DNA of 49,930 nucleotides from an uncultured Alphaproteobacteria bacterium (GCA_937919435.1 CALFRR010000189.1:1-49930); one strand, 5' to 3'. Positions 16,730 through 25,641 are shown, counted from the first letter of the stretch. Numbers and translations are program-made. Notes: generated by a model from the letters alone, not told the origin.

Positions 16730-18277
16730 TCAGGTCACCGGCGCCGGGTTGAAGACGGTCAGCGAATTGTGCAGGCCCCACTGGTCGGACCACGGCTTCT
16801 TGGTGCCGGAGGCGACGTCGAGGATCAGCCGGAACAGCTCCCAACCCACCTCTTCGACGGTCGCTTCGCCGGTGGCGATCCGGCCGGCGTCGACGTCCAT
16901 CAGATCGTGCCAGCGCTTGGCCAGATCGGTGCGGGTGGCGACCTTGATCACCGGCGCGGCGGCGAGGCCGTAGGGGGTGCCGCGGCCGGTCGAGAACACC
17001 TGCAGGGTCATGCCGGAGACCAACTGTTGGGTGCCGCAGACGAAGTCGGAGGCCGGGGTGGCGGCGAAGATCATGCCCTTGGTGGTGACCTTCTCGCCGG
17101 GCGCCAGCACCGCCGAGATCGGGCTCTTGCCGGACTTGGCGATCGAGCCGAGCGCCTTCTCGACGACGTTGGCCAGCCCGCCCTTCTTGTTGCCGGGCGA
17201 CGGATTGGCGGAACGGTCGGTCTCGCCGCCGGCGAGATAGGCGTCGTACCAGGCCATCTCGCGCAGGATGGCGCGGCCGACCTCCTCGTTGACCGCGCGC
17301 GGCGTCATCAGATGGACGGCGTCGCGGACCTCGGTCACTTCCGAGAACATCACGGTGCCGCCGGCCCGGACGATCAGGTCGGAGGCGAAGCCGATCGCCG
17401 GATTGGCGGTGACGCCGGAGAAGGCGTCGGAGCCGCCGCACTGGACCCCGACCACCAGATCGGAGGCCGGACAGAACTCGCGGGTCCGGCGGTTCAACCG
17501 TTCGAGTCGCTCCTCGGCCATGGCGAGGATGCCCTCCACCATCGCCCGGAAGCCGACGAACTTCTCGTCCTGGAGCGAGAGGATGTCGCAGGACGCCGCC
17601 TCGGCGGTCTTGCCCGGGAACAGACGCTCGGGCACCAGCTTCTCGCAGCCGAGGCCGATCACCAGTACTTCGCCGCCGAAGTTCGGGTTGAGCGTCAGGT
17701 TCTGCAGGGAGCGGATCGGAACGATCGCCGCCGGAGCGTTGATCGCCACGCCGCAGCCGTAGGAATGCGACAGCGCCACCACGTCGTCGACGTTCGGGTA
17801 TTTCGGAAGCAGCTTCTCCTTGACGATCTTCACCACGTGGTCGACCACGCCGGCGACGCACTGGACGCTCTCGGAGATCGCCAGGATGTTGCGGGTGCCG
17901 ACCGAGCCGTCGGCGTTGCGGTAGCCCATGAAGCCGTAGCCTTCGAGCGGCGGCAGATCGGGCGCCGGACGGGTGGCGAGCGGCAGGCTGTCGAGGGCCG
18001 GCGGTTCCGGCAGCTCGACCATGAACTCGTTGATCCACGAGCCCTTCGGCAGAGCCTTCACGGCGTAACCGATGATCTCGCCGTAGCGGATCACTTCGCC
18101 GCCCTCGGCGATGTCGGTGAGCGCCACCTTGTGGCCCTGCGGCACGTCGTCGACCAGGGTCAGGCCGTCGTCGAACACCGTGCCGGCGGGAAGCCCGCCG
18201 GAGTTGGCGACGATGGCGACGTTGTCCGTCGCATCGAGCTGAATACGGAGCGGGCGCGCCGCGGCTTGCGTCGTCAT
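16730..18277 (-). CDS. garD: Galactarate dehydratase
   Basis: This 515-residue protein matches GarD along its length: an N-terminal SAF-like domain (DNVAIVANSGGLPAGTVF, VPQGHKVALTDIAEGGEVIRYGE), a linker with PLEGYGFMGYRNADGSVGTRN, and the large catalytic UxaA-type domain (SHSYGCGVAINAPAA, VIGLGCEKL, QCGGSDAFSGVTANPAIG, NPSPGNKKGGLANVVEKALG). The enzyme dehydrates galactarate (mucate) to 5-dehydro-4-deoxy-D-glucarate and needs iron. AGGAGGAAGAG lies before the ATG at 18277. No aldolase (GarL) or KdgD partner lies next to it; the KGSA dehydrogenase 4.7 kb away could serve the downstream step if KdgD is elsewhere. The divergent GntR gene is the likely regulator. Confidence 0.93.
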   Translation of the reverse strand: MTTQAAARPLRIQLDATDNVAIVANSGGLPAGTVFDDGLTLVDDVPQGHKVALTDIAEGGEVIRYGEIIGYAVKALPKGSWINEFMVELPEPPALDSLPLATRPAPDLPPLEGYGFMGYRNADGSVGTRNILAISESVQCVAGVVDHVVKIVKEKLLPKYPNVDDVVALSHSYGCGVAINAPAAIVPIRSLQNLTLNPNFGGEVLVIGLGCEKLVPERLFPGKTAEAASCDILSLQDEKFVGFRAMVEGILAMAEERLERLNRRTREFCPASDLVVGVQCGGSDAFSGVTANPAIGFASDLIVRAGGTVMFSEVTEVRDAVHLMTPRAVNEEVGRAILREMAWYDAYLAGGETDRSANPSPGNKKGGLANVVEKALGSIAKSGKSPISAVLAPGEKVTTKGMIFAATPASDFVCGTQQLVSGMTLQVFSTGRGTPYGLAAAPVIKVATRTDLAKRWHDLMDVDAGRIATGEATVEEVGWELFRLILDVASGTKKPWSDQWGLHNSLTVFNPAPVT

Positions 18278-18366
18278 CTCTTCCTCCTGGAACGTCGGTG
18301 GGCGGGCGTTGCCGGACGCGACACCACGACACGCCCCTCATCCGTCATCGTATGTCTTCGGGCGAG

Positions 18367-18394
18367 AGAATAGCGATGGTCGGGGCGGTTGCAA
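18367..18394 (-). promoter_or_regulatory. Candidate sigma-70 promoter of garD
   Basis: On the minus strand, TTGCAA (18389-18394) and TATTCT (18367-18372) are separated by 16 bases, 90 bases upstream of the garD start. The rest of the 486-base gap 18278-18763 contains an AT-richer patch at 18595-18655 with a TCATATGA palindrome (18611-18618). It also has two CACAAAGA copies 18 bp apart (18628 and 18646), which may be regulator sites. ORFs in this gap have unconvincing composition. Confidence 0.45.
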
Positions 18395-18763
18395 GCCGTT
18401 CCGGGGACGAACCGGGCGAGTCCGTACTCGTGCCGATGTGGCTGCCACGGAGGCCGCGTCGGTCCTTTCGACGCCGCAAATCGGCGCTTCGATGCAGCAG
18501 AGGCTCGCAGATGCGCGGCTGCGGCCCGCGAAGACGGATCGAGCCGTCCACCGGAAGGAACTCCGACCGACCGCTGTGCCCGCACGAACTCACACGCATA
18601 CCGATCAAATTCATATGATGACTTCGGCACAAAGATCCGACGATCCACAAAGACGGGGTTGCGTCGCGATCGGTTCTCACCGAATCTGCGACTTCCGTCG
18701 ACGCGGCTCCGATTTCCGCGTCCGCTTCCGATCGCTCCGACGCACCTGCGGGTCGAACCATCC

Positions 18764-19492
18764 ATGACCGCCTCCTCCTCCGCCACCGCTCCCCGGCGAC
18801 GCAGCCTCGCCGAAACCGTGGTCGGCGAACTCGTCACCCGGATTCGTGCCGGCGTCCACCGGCCGGGCGACCGCCTTCCCACCGAACCGGCGCTGATGGC
18901 CGAACTCGGCGTCAGCCGCACCGTGGTGCGCGAAGCGATGTCGCGCCTGCAGGCGGCGGGACTGGTCGAGACCCGCCACGGCATCGGCACCTTCGTGCTG
19001 GCCAGCGAACCGTCGACCTCGCTCGACATGGGCACGGTGGTGACCATCCGCGACGTGATGGCGATGCTCGAACTCCGCATCAGCCTGGAGACCGAGGCCG
19101 CCGCCCTCGCCGCGCTGCGCCGCGACGACGGCCATCTCGCCACGATGAAGAAGGCGGTCGAGACCTTCGACCAGGAAGTTGAAGCCGGGCGCGACGGCGT
19201 CGCCGCCGACTTCGACTTCCACCTGACCATCGCCCAGGCGACCGGCAACCGCTATTTCGAGAGCGTCTTCCGCCATCTCGGCACGACGACGATCCCGCGG
19301 ACCCGGCTCGACACCGCCCGGATCACGCCCGAGCCCGGCCCTTCCTACCTGCAGCGGACCAACCGCGAGCACGGTTCGATCTACGAGGCGATCCTCAGGC
19401 GCGATCCGGAAGCGGCCCGCGCCGGCATGCGGATGCATCTCTCCAACAGTCGCGAGCGGCTGCGCCGGGCGAGCGAAGCGGTTGAGAGCTGA
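18764..19492 (+). CDS. GntR family transcriptional regulator, FadR/FCD subfamily
   Basis: This 242-residue protein has a GntR winged helix in the first 80 residues (SLAETVVGELVTRIRAG, DRLPTEPALMAELGVSRTVVREAMSRLQAAGLVETRHGIGTF) and an all-helical FCD ligand domain after about residue 100 (MLELRISLETEAAALAA, FDFHLTIAQATGN). FCD regulators sense small organic acids and often bind a metal in the FCD pocket. The ATG at 18764 begins the usual family N-terminus; I see no good ribosome site. It is divergent from garD and upstream of the AceE-like gene, so it may control either or both. Confidence 0.88.
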   Translation: MTASSSATAPRRRSLAETVVGELVTRIRAGVHRPGDRLPTEPALMAELGVSRTVVREAMSRLQAAGLVETRHGIGTFVLASEPSTSLDMGTVVTIRDVMAMLELRISLETEAAALAALRRDDGHLATMKKAVETFDQEVEAGRDGVAADFDFHLTIAQATGNRYFESVFRHLGTTTIPRTRLDTARITPEPGPSYLQRTNREHGSIYEAILRRDPEAARAGMRMHLSNSRERLRRASEAVES

Positions 19493-19721
19493 ACGCCTTC
19501 CTCCGCCCGATCGGCGGCCACTTCGACGGATCCGAACCGCCGGCCGTCACGCCCGACGCGCATCGGCCTTTCGGCGAACGGGGTTGCGGCCCCGGCCGAT
19601 CGGCGTTCATCCTCCTCTGACGTCCCGGCGCCGCGAACCGCCGCCGGGAGGGGCGTCGCGGGCCACCAGAGCCCGCCGGCCGTCGGGCCGAGACGACCGG
19701 CGCCCGAGGGGAGACGACGAC

Positions 19722-22109
19722 ATGGCGAGCGACCGGGACATCCTGAAGGCACTGGAATGCCAGATCCTCTGGCACGCCTGCCACATGATCCATGCGGCCA
19801 ACCACCATCGCGCCAAGAGCGAGATCAAGGTGGGTGGGCATCAGGCCTCGTCGGCCTCGTGCGCGGCGATCATGGCGGCGCTCTATTTCCACGTGCTGCG
19901 TCCCGAGGACCGGATGGCGGTGAAGCCGCACGCCGCGCCGATCTTCCACGCCATCCAGTATCTGATGGGCAACGAGCCGCTCGAAAAACTGAAACGCTAC
20001 CGCGGTCTCGGCGGCGCCCAGTCCTATCCGAGCCGGACCAAGGACGTCGACGACGTCGACGTCTCCACCGGGTCGGTCGGGCTCGGGGTCGCCTTCACCT
20101 CGTTCGCCTCGATCGTCCAGGACTTCGTCGCCGCCCGGCCGTGGGCGGAGCGCACCCGCAAGGGCCGGATGATCGCGATCGTCGGCGACGCCGAACTCGA
20201 CGAGGGCAATGTCTACGAAGCCCTCCAGGAGGGCTGGAAGCACGACCTCCGGAACACCTGGTGGATCGTCGACTACAACCGTCAGAGTCTCGACGGGATG
20301 ATCGGCGAGGGCCTGTGGGCGCGGATCGAAGCGGCGTTCCGGGCCTTCGGCTGGGACGTGGTGCGGCTGAAATACGGTGCCCGCCAGCGCGCCGCCTTCG
20401 CGCAGGCCGGCGGCGAGGCGCTGAAGCGGTGGATCGACGGCTGCCCGAACCCGCTCTATTCGGCGCTGACCTTCCAGGGCGGAGCGGCGTGGCGCAAGCG
20501 GCTCTCGGACGACCTCGGTGCGGCGATCGCACCGGTCCTCGAAGCCCACGACGACGCCGCACTCGCCGAGCTGATGACCGACCTCGGCGGGCACTGTCTC
20601 GACACGCTGATCGACGCCTTCGACGCGGTCGACCACGACCGGCCAACCGTGTTCCTCGCCTACACGGTGAAGGGTCACGGTACGCCGCTCGCCGGCCACA
20701 AGGACAACCACGCGGGGCTGATGACCGAAGCCCAGATGGCCGAGTTCCAGGCCGCGGTCGGGGTCGAGGCGGGCCGCGAATGGGAGCGTTTCGGCGCGAT
20801 TCCCGATCTCACCGGGGTCGCCGAGTTCCTGGAGCGGGTGCCGTTCTTCAGAGAAGGCCGACGCCGTTTCGCCGCGGCGAAGATCGCCTCGCCCGGCCCG
20901 ATCGCGCTCGACGACAGGGTGCTCTCCACCCAGGCCGGCTTCGGCAAGATCCTCGACGCGCTCGCCGCCTCCGGCCATCCGATCGCCGACCGGATCCTCA
21001 CCGCCTCGCCGGACGTCACCGTGTCGACCAACCTCGGGCCGTGGGTCAACCGGCGCGGCCTGTTCGCCCGCGACGTGCTCGCCGACACGTTCCGCGCCGA
21101 GCGGATCCCGTCGGCGCAGAAATGGGAGTTCTCGCCGGGCGGCCAACACGTCGAGCTCGGCATCGCCGAGATGAACCTGTTCCTGCTGCTCGGCGCGGCC
21201 GGGCTCTCGCATTCGCTGTTCGGCGAACGGCTGATCCCGATCGGCACGGTCTACGATCCGTTCATCTGCCGCGGCCTCGATGCGCTGAACTACGCCTGTT
21301 ACCAGGGCGCCCGTTTCATGATCGTCGGAACGCCATCGGGCATCACGCTGGCGCCCGAGGGCGGGGCGCACCAGTCGGTGTCGACGCCGCTGATCGGCCT
21401 GGCCCAGGACGGGCTCGCCGCCTTCGAGCCGGCCTTCCTCGACGAGTTGTCGGTGCTGATGGACTGGAGCTTCGACTATCTGCAGCGCAACGGCGAGGGC
21501 GATCCGGACGAACGGACCTGGCTGCGCGACGAGACCGGCGGCGCCGTCTATCTGCGGCTGTCGACCCGGCCGCTCGAGCAGCCGGCGCGCCGCGAGGGGG
21601 CCGACTTCGCCCGCGGGGTGGTCGACGGCGGTTACTGGCTGAGGAAACCGGGTCCCAACGCCGACGTGGTGCTGGTCTATCAGGGCGTGGTGGCGCCGGA
21701 GGTGATCGAGGCGGCCGGCCGGATCGCCGGGTTCCGCCGCGACGTCGGGGTGCTGGCGGTGACCTCGGCCGACCGGCTCAACGCCGGCTGGACGGCGGCG
21801 CAACGGGCGCGGCGGCGCGGCCGGGGCGATGCGCGCAGCCACGTCGAGACGCTGCTCGCCGATCTGCCGACGCACTGCACGCTGGTCACGGTGATCGACG
21901 GGCATCCGGCGACACTGGCCTGGCTCGGCGCGGTCGCCGGCCACCGCACCATCCCGATCGGGGTCGAGCACTTCGGCCAGTCGGGGACGATCGGCGAGCT
22001 CTACCGGCACCACGGCCTCGACGCCGACGCGATCGTCTCGGCGGTCGACGGGCTGACCGAGGGCCGGACGATCGGCGAATGGCGGCCGCGAGGAAACCGG
22101 GCGGAGTGA
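19722..22109 (+). CDS. AceE-like thiamine-diphosphate E1 component / transketolase-like protein
   Basis: This 795-residue ThDP enzyme resembles the homodimeric pyruvate dehydrogenase E1 (AceE/MdeB type) but is about 90 residues shorter. The ThDP-Mg motif begins GDAELDEG at residues 155-162 and ends at Asn186 (VDYNRQSLDG). The N-terminal GGHQASSASCAAIMAALYFHVL and RGLGGAQSYPSRTK are family-typical. The pyrimidine-domain half contains VELGIAEMNLFLLLGAAGLS and PEGGAHQSVSTPLIG, and a transketolase C-terminal domain ends in GVEHFGQSGTIGELYRHHGLD. No E2 or E3 gene is nearby. A GAGGGGAGA ribosome site precedes the ATG at 19722. The substrate is unknown; a 2-oxoacid or ketose-like donor is likely. 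It probably forms an operon with the GntR and HAD genes. Confidence 0.85.
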   Translation: MASDRDILKALECQILWHACHMIHAANHHRAKSEIKVGGHQASSASCAAIMAALYFHVLRPEDRMAVKPHAAPIFHAIQYLMGNEPLEKLKRYRGLGGAQSYPSRTKDVDDVDVSTGSVGLGVAFTSFASIVQDFVAARPWAERTRKGRMIAIVGDAELDEGNVYEALQEGWKHDLRNTWWIVDYNRQSLDGMIGEGLWARIEAAFRAFGWDVVRLKYGARQRAAFAQAGGEALKRWIDGCPNPLYSALTFQGGAAWRKRLSDDLGAAIAPVLEAHDDAALAELMTDLGGHCLDTLIDAFDAVDHDRPTVFLAYTVKGHGTPLAGHKDNHAGLMTEAQMAEFQAAVGVEAGREWERFGAIPDLTGVAEFLERVPFFREGRRRFAAAKIASPGPIALDDRVLSTQAGFGKILDALAASGHPIADRILTASPDVTVSTNLGPWVNRRGLFARDVLADTFRAERIPSAQKWEFSPGGQHVELGIAEMNLFLLLGAAGLSHSLFGERLIPIGTVYDPFICRGLDALNYACYQGARFMIVGTPSGITLAPEGGAHQSVSTPLIGLAQDGLAAFEPAFLDELSVLMDWSFDYLQRNGEGDPDERTWLRDETGGAVYLRLSTRPLEQPARREGADFARGVVDGGYWLRKPGPNADVVLVYQGVVAPEVIEAAGRIAGFRRDVGVLAVTSADRLNAGWTAAQRARRRGRGDARSHVETLLADLPTHCTLVTVIDGHPATLAWLGAVAGHRTIPIGVEHFGQSGTIGELYRHHGLDADAIVSAVDGLTEGRTIGEWRPRGNRAE

Positions 22110-22205
22110 ACGGCGGACCTTCCGCTCTTCCGCCTTTCGTCGAACCGGGCTAAACCCTCTCCCCGCGGTTCGCTCGCCGGGCGTCTCGCCGCGACGGGAG
22201 ACGAC

Positions 22206-22877
22206 ATGACCGGAACCGCACTGCTGTTCGACCTCGACGGGACGCTGACCGACAGCGATCCGTTGCACCACGCCGCCTTCGCCGAGATCGGCGCGAAGTA
22301 CGGCGTGACGATCGACGACGAGGCGTTCCGCGTCCACATCTCCGGCCAGAGCAACCGTCGGATCTGCGAGACGCTGTTCCCGCACGTCGACCCGGCGCTG
22401 TGGGACGACCTCGCCGACGTCAAGGAAGCCCGGTTCCGCGAGATGGTGATCGGCCGGCTCGGCCCGATCCCCGGGCTCGAAGCCTTCATCGAACGCGAGC
22501 AGCGGCTCGGCAGCAGCTTCGCCGTGGTCTCCAACGCGCCGCGCGCCAACGTCGAGACGGTGCTCGAGGTGCTCGGCCTCGACCGGGTGTTCGAGACGAT
22601 CGTGCTGGGCTCCGAGCTGCCGCGCTCCAAGCCCGATCCGCTGCCCTACCGGACGGCGCTCGACCGGCTCGGCGTCGAGGCGGCCCGAGCGGTCGCCTTC
22701 GAGGACGCGGTGCCGGGGCTCCTCGCCGCGGTCCGGGCGGAGGTGGCGACGGTCGGGTTGGAGACCTCGCTCGACGCCGCCGCGATCGCCGAGACCGGGG
22801 CGCATCTGGCGATCCCCGACTATCGCGACCCCGCGCTGATCGACTTCGTCGACCGCACCCTCGGCCGGACCGCCTGA
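22206..22877 (+). CDS. HAD-superfamily phosphatase / phosphoglycolate-phosphatase-like
   Basis: This 223-residue cytoplasmic phosphohydrolase has all four HAD motifs: DLDGT at residues 9-13 with Asp9 as nucleophile, VVSNAPR near residue 103, the lysine of SKPDP near residue 143, and FEDAVPG near residue 164. The helical cap inserted after motif I is of the beta-phosphoglucomutase/Gph type. GGGAG lies 6 bases before the ATG at 22206. It is 96 bases after the AceE-like gene on the same strand, so it may remove a phosphate from, or detoxify, a product or side-product of that enzyme. The substrate cannot be read from the sequence. Confidence 0.87.
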   Translation: MTGTALLFDLDGTLTDSDPLHHAAFAEIGAKYGVTIDDEAFRVHISGQSNRRICETLFPHVDPALWDDLADVKEARFREMVIGRLGPIPGLEAFIEREQRLGSSFAVVSNAPRANVETVLEVLGLDRVFETIVLGSELPRSKPDPLPYRTALDRLGVEAARAVAFEDAVPGLLAAVRAEVATVGLETSLDAAAIAETGAHLAIPDYRDPALIDFVDRTLGRTA

Positions 22878-22930
22878 CGGCGCGGAAGATCCGCCGGGGG
22901 ATCGCCCCCCGACGGGCCTCCGTCCGCGGC

Positions 22931-24448
22931 TCAGGCCGAGAGATCGTCGGGCAACAGCCCTTCGGGCAGGTTCTGATAGGCGACCGGCCGCAGGAAGCGG
23001 CGGATCGACAGGGTGCCGACGCTGGTCGCTCCGAAGTTGCTGCTGGCCGGCCAGGGGCCGCCGTGGACCATCGAATCGACCACCTCGACGCCGGTCGGAT
23101 AGCCGTTGACCAGCACCCGGCCGGCCTTGCGCTCGAGGATCGGCAGCAGCGAGCGGGCGACCGCGAGATCGGCGTCGTCCATGTGCAGGGTGGCGGTGAG
23201 CTGGCCGGCGAAGCCGAGGGCGAGGCTGCGCATCTCGTCGAGCGAAGCGACGCGGACGACCAGACCGACCGGTCCGAACACCTCCTCGGCGAGGCCGTGA
23301 TCGGCGGCGAACACCGCCGCATCGGTCTCGAACAGGGCGGGCGCGGCGGCGCGGCCGTCGACGTCCGCCGCGAAGACCGTGCGGACACCGGGGTTGCCGG
23401 CGATCCGGGCGCGGCCCTTGCGGCAGGCCGCGGCGATACCGTCGGTCAGCATGATCTGCGGCGCGGTCTTCTCCAGAGCGTCGCGGGCGGCGGCGACGAA
23501 ACGATCGGCATCGGGGCCGTCGATCACCACGGCGATGCCGGGATTGGTGCAGAACTGGCCGGCTCCGAGGGTCAGCGACCCGGCCCAGCCGGCGCCCAGC
23601 GCCTCGGCGCGGTTCGCCACCGCGGCCGGCAGCACGAACATCGGGTTGACGCTGCCGAGTTCGCCGAAGAACGGGATCGGCTCGGGGCGGGCGGCGCAGA
23701 GGTCGAAGAGCGCCCGGCCGCCGGCGAGCGAACCGGTGAACCCGACCGCCTTGATCCGCGGATGGCCGACCAGGGCCTCGCCGACCTGCCGGTTGCCGCC
23801 CTGGATCAGCGAGAAGACGCCGCCGGGAAGGCCGCGGGCGCGGATCGCCGCATGGATCGCCTCGGCGACGACCTCGGCGGTGCCGGGATGGGCGGAGTGG
23901 CCCTTGACCACCACCGGGCAGCCGGCGGCCAGCGCCGCGGCGGTGTCGCCGCCGGCGGTCGAGAAGGCGAGCGGGAAATTCGAGGCACCGAACACCGCGA
24001 CCGGACCGATCGGCCGCTGGATCATGAAGATCTCCTGGCGCGGCACCGGCTTGCGGTCGGGCAGTGCCGGGTCGTGGCGGCGGTCGAGGTGATCGCCCTT
24101 GCGGATGTGGTCGGCGAACAGACGGAGCTGGCCGGTGGTACGTCCGCGCTCGCCTTCCAGACGGCCGACCGGCAGACCGGTCTCCTGGGTGCCGATCTCG
24201 GTGATCTCGGCGGCACGGGCCTCGATCTCGTCGGCGATCGCCTCGAGGAACAGCGCACGCTCCTCCCGCGAGGTCGCCGACCACACCCAGAACGCCGCTT
24301 CGGCGGCCTCGCAGGCGCGATCGACCAGTTCGACCGTGCCGGTGGCGAAGCGATGCGCCGGACCGTGGGCGGGCGACGAGGTGAAGTGCGCCTCGCCATC
24401 GATCCATTCACCGGCGACGAGGTGTCTGCCGTGCGGCGTGAAGGCCAT
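22931..24448 (-). CDS. 2,5-Dioxovalerate (alpha-ketoglutaric semialdehyde) dehydrogenase
   Basis: This 505-residue aldehyde dehydrogenase oxidises alpha-ketoglutaric semialdehyde to 2-oxoglutarate. The catalytic residues are Glu263 (FFGELGS) and Cys300 (GAGQFCTNPG), and the cofactor lysine is Lys182 (VVVKGHSAHPGT). The pattern IGPVAVFGASNFPLAFSTAGGDTA is characteristic of the KGSADH II/III branch used in hydroxyproline and glucarate/galactarate catabolism (HypH-like). The ATG at 24448 has GGGAGAA upstream. It is divergent from the reductase gene, with an imperfect palindrome in the shared promoter. It would finish the pathway begun by the deaminase at 25.7-26.6 kb. Confidence 0.88.
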   Translation of the reverse strand: MAFTPHGRHLVAGEWIDGEAHFTSSPAHGPAHRFATGTVELVDRACEAAEAAFWVWSATSREERALFLEAIADEIEARAAEITEIGTQETGLPVGRLEGERGRTTGQLRLFADHIRKGDHLDRRHDPALPDRKPVPRQEIFMIQRPIGPVAVFGASNFPLAFSTAGGDTAAALAAGCPVVVKGHSAHPGTAEVVAEAIHAAIRARGLPGGVFSLIQGGNRQVGEALVGHPRIKAVGFTGSLAGGRALFDLCAARPEPIPFFGELGSVNPMFVLPAAVANRAEALGAGWAGSLTLGAGQFCTNPGIAVVIDGPDADRFVAAARDALEKTAPQIMLTDGIAAACRKGRARIAGNPGVRTVFAADVDGRAAAPALFETDAAVFAADHGLAEEVFGPVGLVVRVASLDEMRSLALGFAGQLTATLHMDDADLAVARSLLPILERKAGRVLVNGYPTGVEVVDSMVHGGPWPASSNFGATSVGTLSIRRFLRPVAYQNLPEGLLPDDLSA

Positions 24449-24520
24449 CTCGGTTCTCCCGTTGTCCGAAGGGCCTCCACCGGCATCCGCCGGGCGGCCC
24501 CTTCCCTGTCGACGACAACA

Positions 24521-24539
24521 TGAATACAGTATGTATGCA
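24521..24539. promoter_or_regulatory. Candidate GntR (HypR-like) operator in divergent promoter
   Basis: ATACA-GTA-TGTAT (24524-24536) is a perfect palindrome with a 3-base centre. The outer TG/CA pairs (24521-24522, 24538-24539) extend it to 19 bp with one mismatched pair. For the minus-strand gene it lies between TTGTGA and TATTCA, a possible -35/-10 pair with 16-base spacing. Upstream lies TGTCGAC (24507-24513). Related sequences occur before the deaminase and before the regulator gene. Confidence 0.55.
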
Positions 24540-24575
24540 AATTCACAACCGCTTCGTCGAAGAAAGGCAGCCGCG

Positions 24576-25610
24576 ATGACCGACACGGTGACGCTTCCCG
24601 TCGAGACCCTGACCGCCCGGATCGCGGCGATCTTCGCGAAGGCCGGCCTGACGCCCCCGCAGGCGGAGGCGGTGGCCCGGGTGATCGCCGCCGGCGAGCG
24701 CGACGGCTGCCGATCGCACGGCATCTACCGGATCGAAGGATGTCTGCGGACGCTTCGCGCCGGCAAAGTGGTGGCCGACGCCGATCCGGTGGTCGAGGAC
24801 GACGGTTCGGCGGTGATCCGGGTGGCGGCCGGCGGCGGGTTCTCGCCGCTCGCCTTCGAACGCGGGGCGCCGCTCCTCGCCGAGCGGGCGAAGACGCTCG
24901 GCCTCGCCGCGCTGGTGATCAACGACTGTGCGCACTTCTCGGCGCTGTGGCCGGAGATCGAGACGCTGACCGGGCTCGGCGTCGCGGCGATGGCGATGTG
25001 CCCGAGCTTCGCCACGGTGGCGGTGGCCGGCGGGACGCAGCCGCTGCTCGGCACCAATCCCTTCGCCTTCGGCTGGCCACGCCCCGGCGCGGCGCCCTAC
25101 GTCTTCGACTTCGCCACCAGCGTCGCGGCGCGCGGCGAGATCGAACTGCACCGGCGCGCCGGCGAGCCGCTGCCGGAGGGTTGGGCGATCGACGTCGAGG
25201 GACGGCCGACCACCGACCCGGAACGGGCGCTGGCCGGGGCGATGCTGCCGTTCGGCGGCCACAAGGGGTCGGCGATCTCGACGATGATCGAGCTGCTCGC
25301 GGGAGTGATGATCGGCGATCTGACCAGCCGCGGCGCCCTCGATCGGCTCGGCACCACGGCGCTCGCCCCGAGCCACGGCGAACTGATCCTGGCCTTCTCG
25401 CCGGAGCGCTTCGCCGGCGGCCGGCCGGGCGATCCGTTCGCGCGGGCGGAAGGGCTGTTCGAGGCGATCCTCGGCCAGGGCGCGCGATTGCCGTCGCAGC
25501 GCCGACGGGCGGCACGGGCGAGATCCGAAGCGGAGGGCGTGCGGCTCACCGCGGCGGAGGCCGAGAAACTGGCGCGGCTGGAACGGCTCGGCCTCGCGGC
25601 GCTCGACTGA
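24576..25610 (+). CDS. Ldh/MDH2 family oxidoreductase, probable delta1-pyrroline-2-carboxylate reductase
   Basis: This 344-residue NAD(P)-dependent enzyme of the malate/L-lactate dehydrogenase type 2 superfamily includes GERDGCRSHGIYRIEG (catalytic His near residue 49), DCAHFSALWPEIETL near residue 110, and GTNPFAFGWPRPG. The C-terminal FGGHKGSAISTMIELLAG is the cofactor-binding signature. The branch containing DCAHFSALWPE matches the LhpD/DpkA/HypS group that reduces delta1-pyrroline-2-carboxylate to L-proline in 3-hydroxyproline catabolism. AGAAAGG lies 8 bases before the ATG. It is divergent from the KGSA dehydrogenase and convergent with the deaminase. The substrate is inferred from context and could instead be a 2-oxo acid. 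Confidence 0.8.
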   Translation: MTDTVTLPVETLTARIAAIFAKAGLTPPQAEAVARVIAAGERDGCRSHGIYRIEGCLRTLRAGKVVADADPVVEDDGSAVIRVAAGGGFSPLAFERGAPLLAERAKTLGLAALVINDCAHFSALWPEIETLTGLGVAAMAMCPSFATVAVAGGTQPLLGTNPFAFGWPRPGAAPYVFDFATSVAARGEIELHRRAGEPLPEGWAIDVEGRPTTDPERALAGAMLPFGGHKGSAISTMIELLAGVMIGDLTSRGALDRLGTTALAPSHGELILAFSPERFAGGRPGDPFARAEGLFEAILGQGARLPSQRRRAARARSEAEGVRLTAAEAEKLARLERLGLAALD

Positions 25611-25618
25611 ACGCAGAA

Positions 25619-25641
25619 AGGCCCGCCGGGGGGGCGGGCCT
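25619..25641. terminator. Bidirectional terminator between reductase and deaminase genes
   Basis: A perfect 9-bp stem (25619-25627 with 25633-25641) with a 5-G loop lies in the 60-base gap between two convergent genes. On the minus strand it is followed by CTTTC, a weak U-rich tail. Confidence 0.7.

Noticed and set aside
18309..18767. Open frames on both strands in the garD-GntR gap
   Set aside because: They have no ribosome site, unlike composition and no motif. One runs out of frame into the GntR gene.
19507..19604. Two CCGATCGG palindromes (19507-19514 and 19596-19603) between the GntR and AceE-like genes
   Set aside because: They are short and GC-rich and expected often by chance at this base composition; I see no promoter beside them in the 229-base gap.
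19395..24407. A 1670-codon open frame on the minus strand
   Set aside because: It lies antisense to the AceE-like and HAD genes and out of frame with the KGSA dehydrogenase. Its translation is an Arg/Asp/Gly-rich low-complexity product with no domain, as expected of shadow frames in GC-rich DNA.
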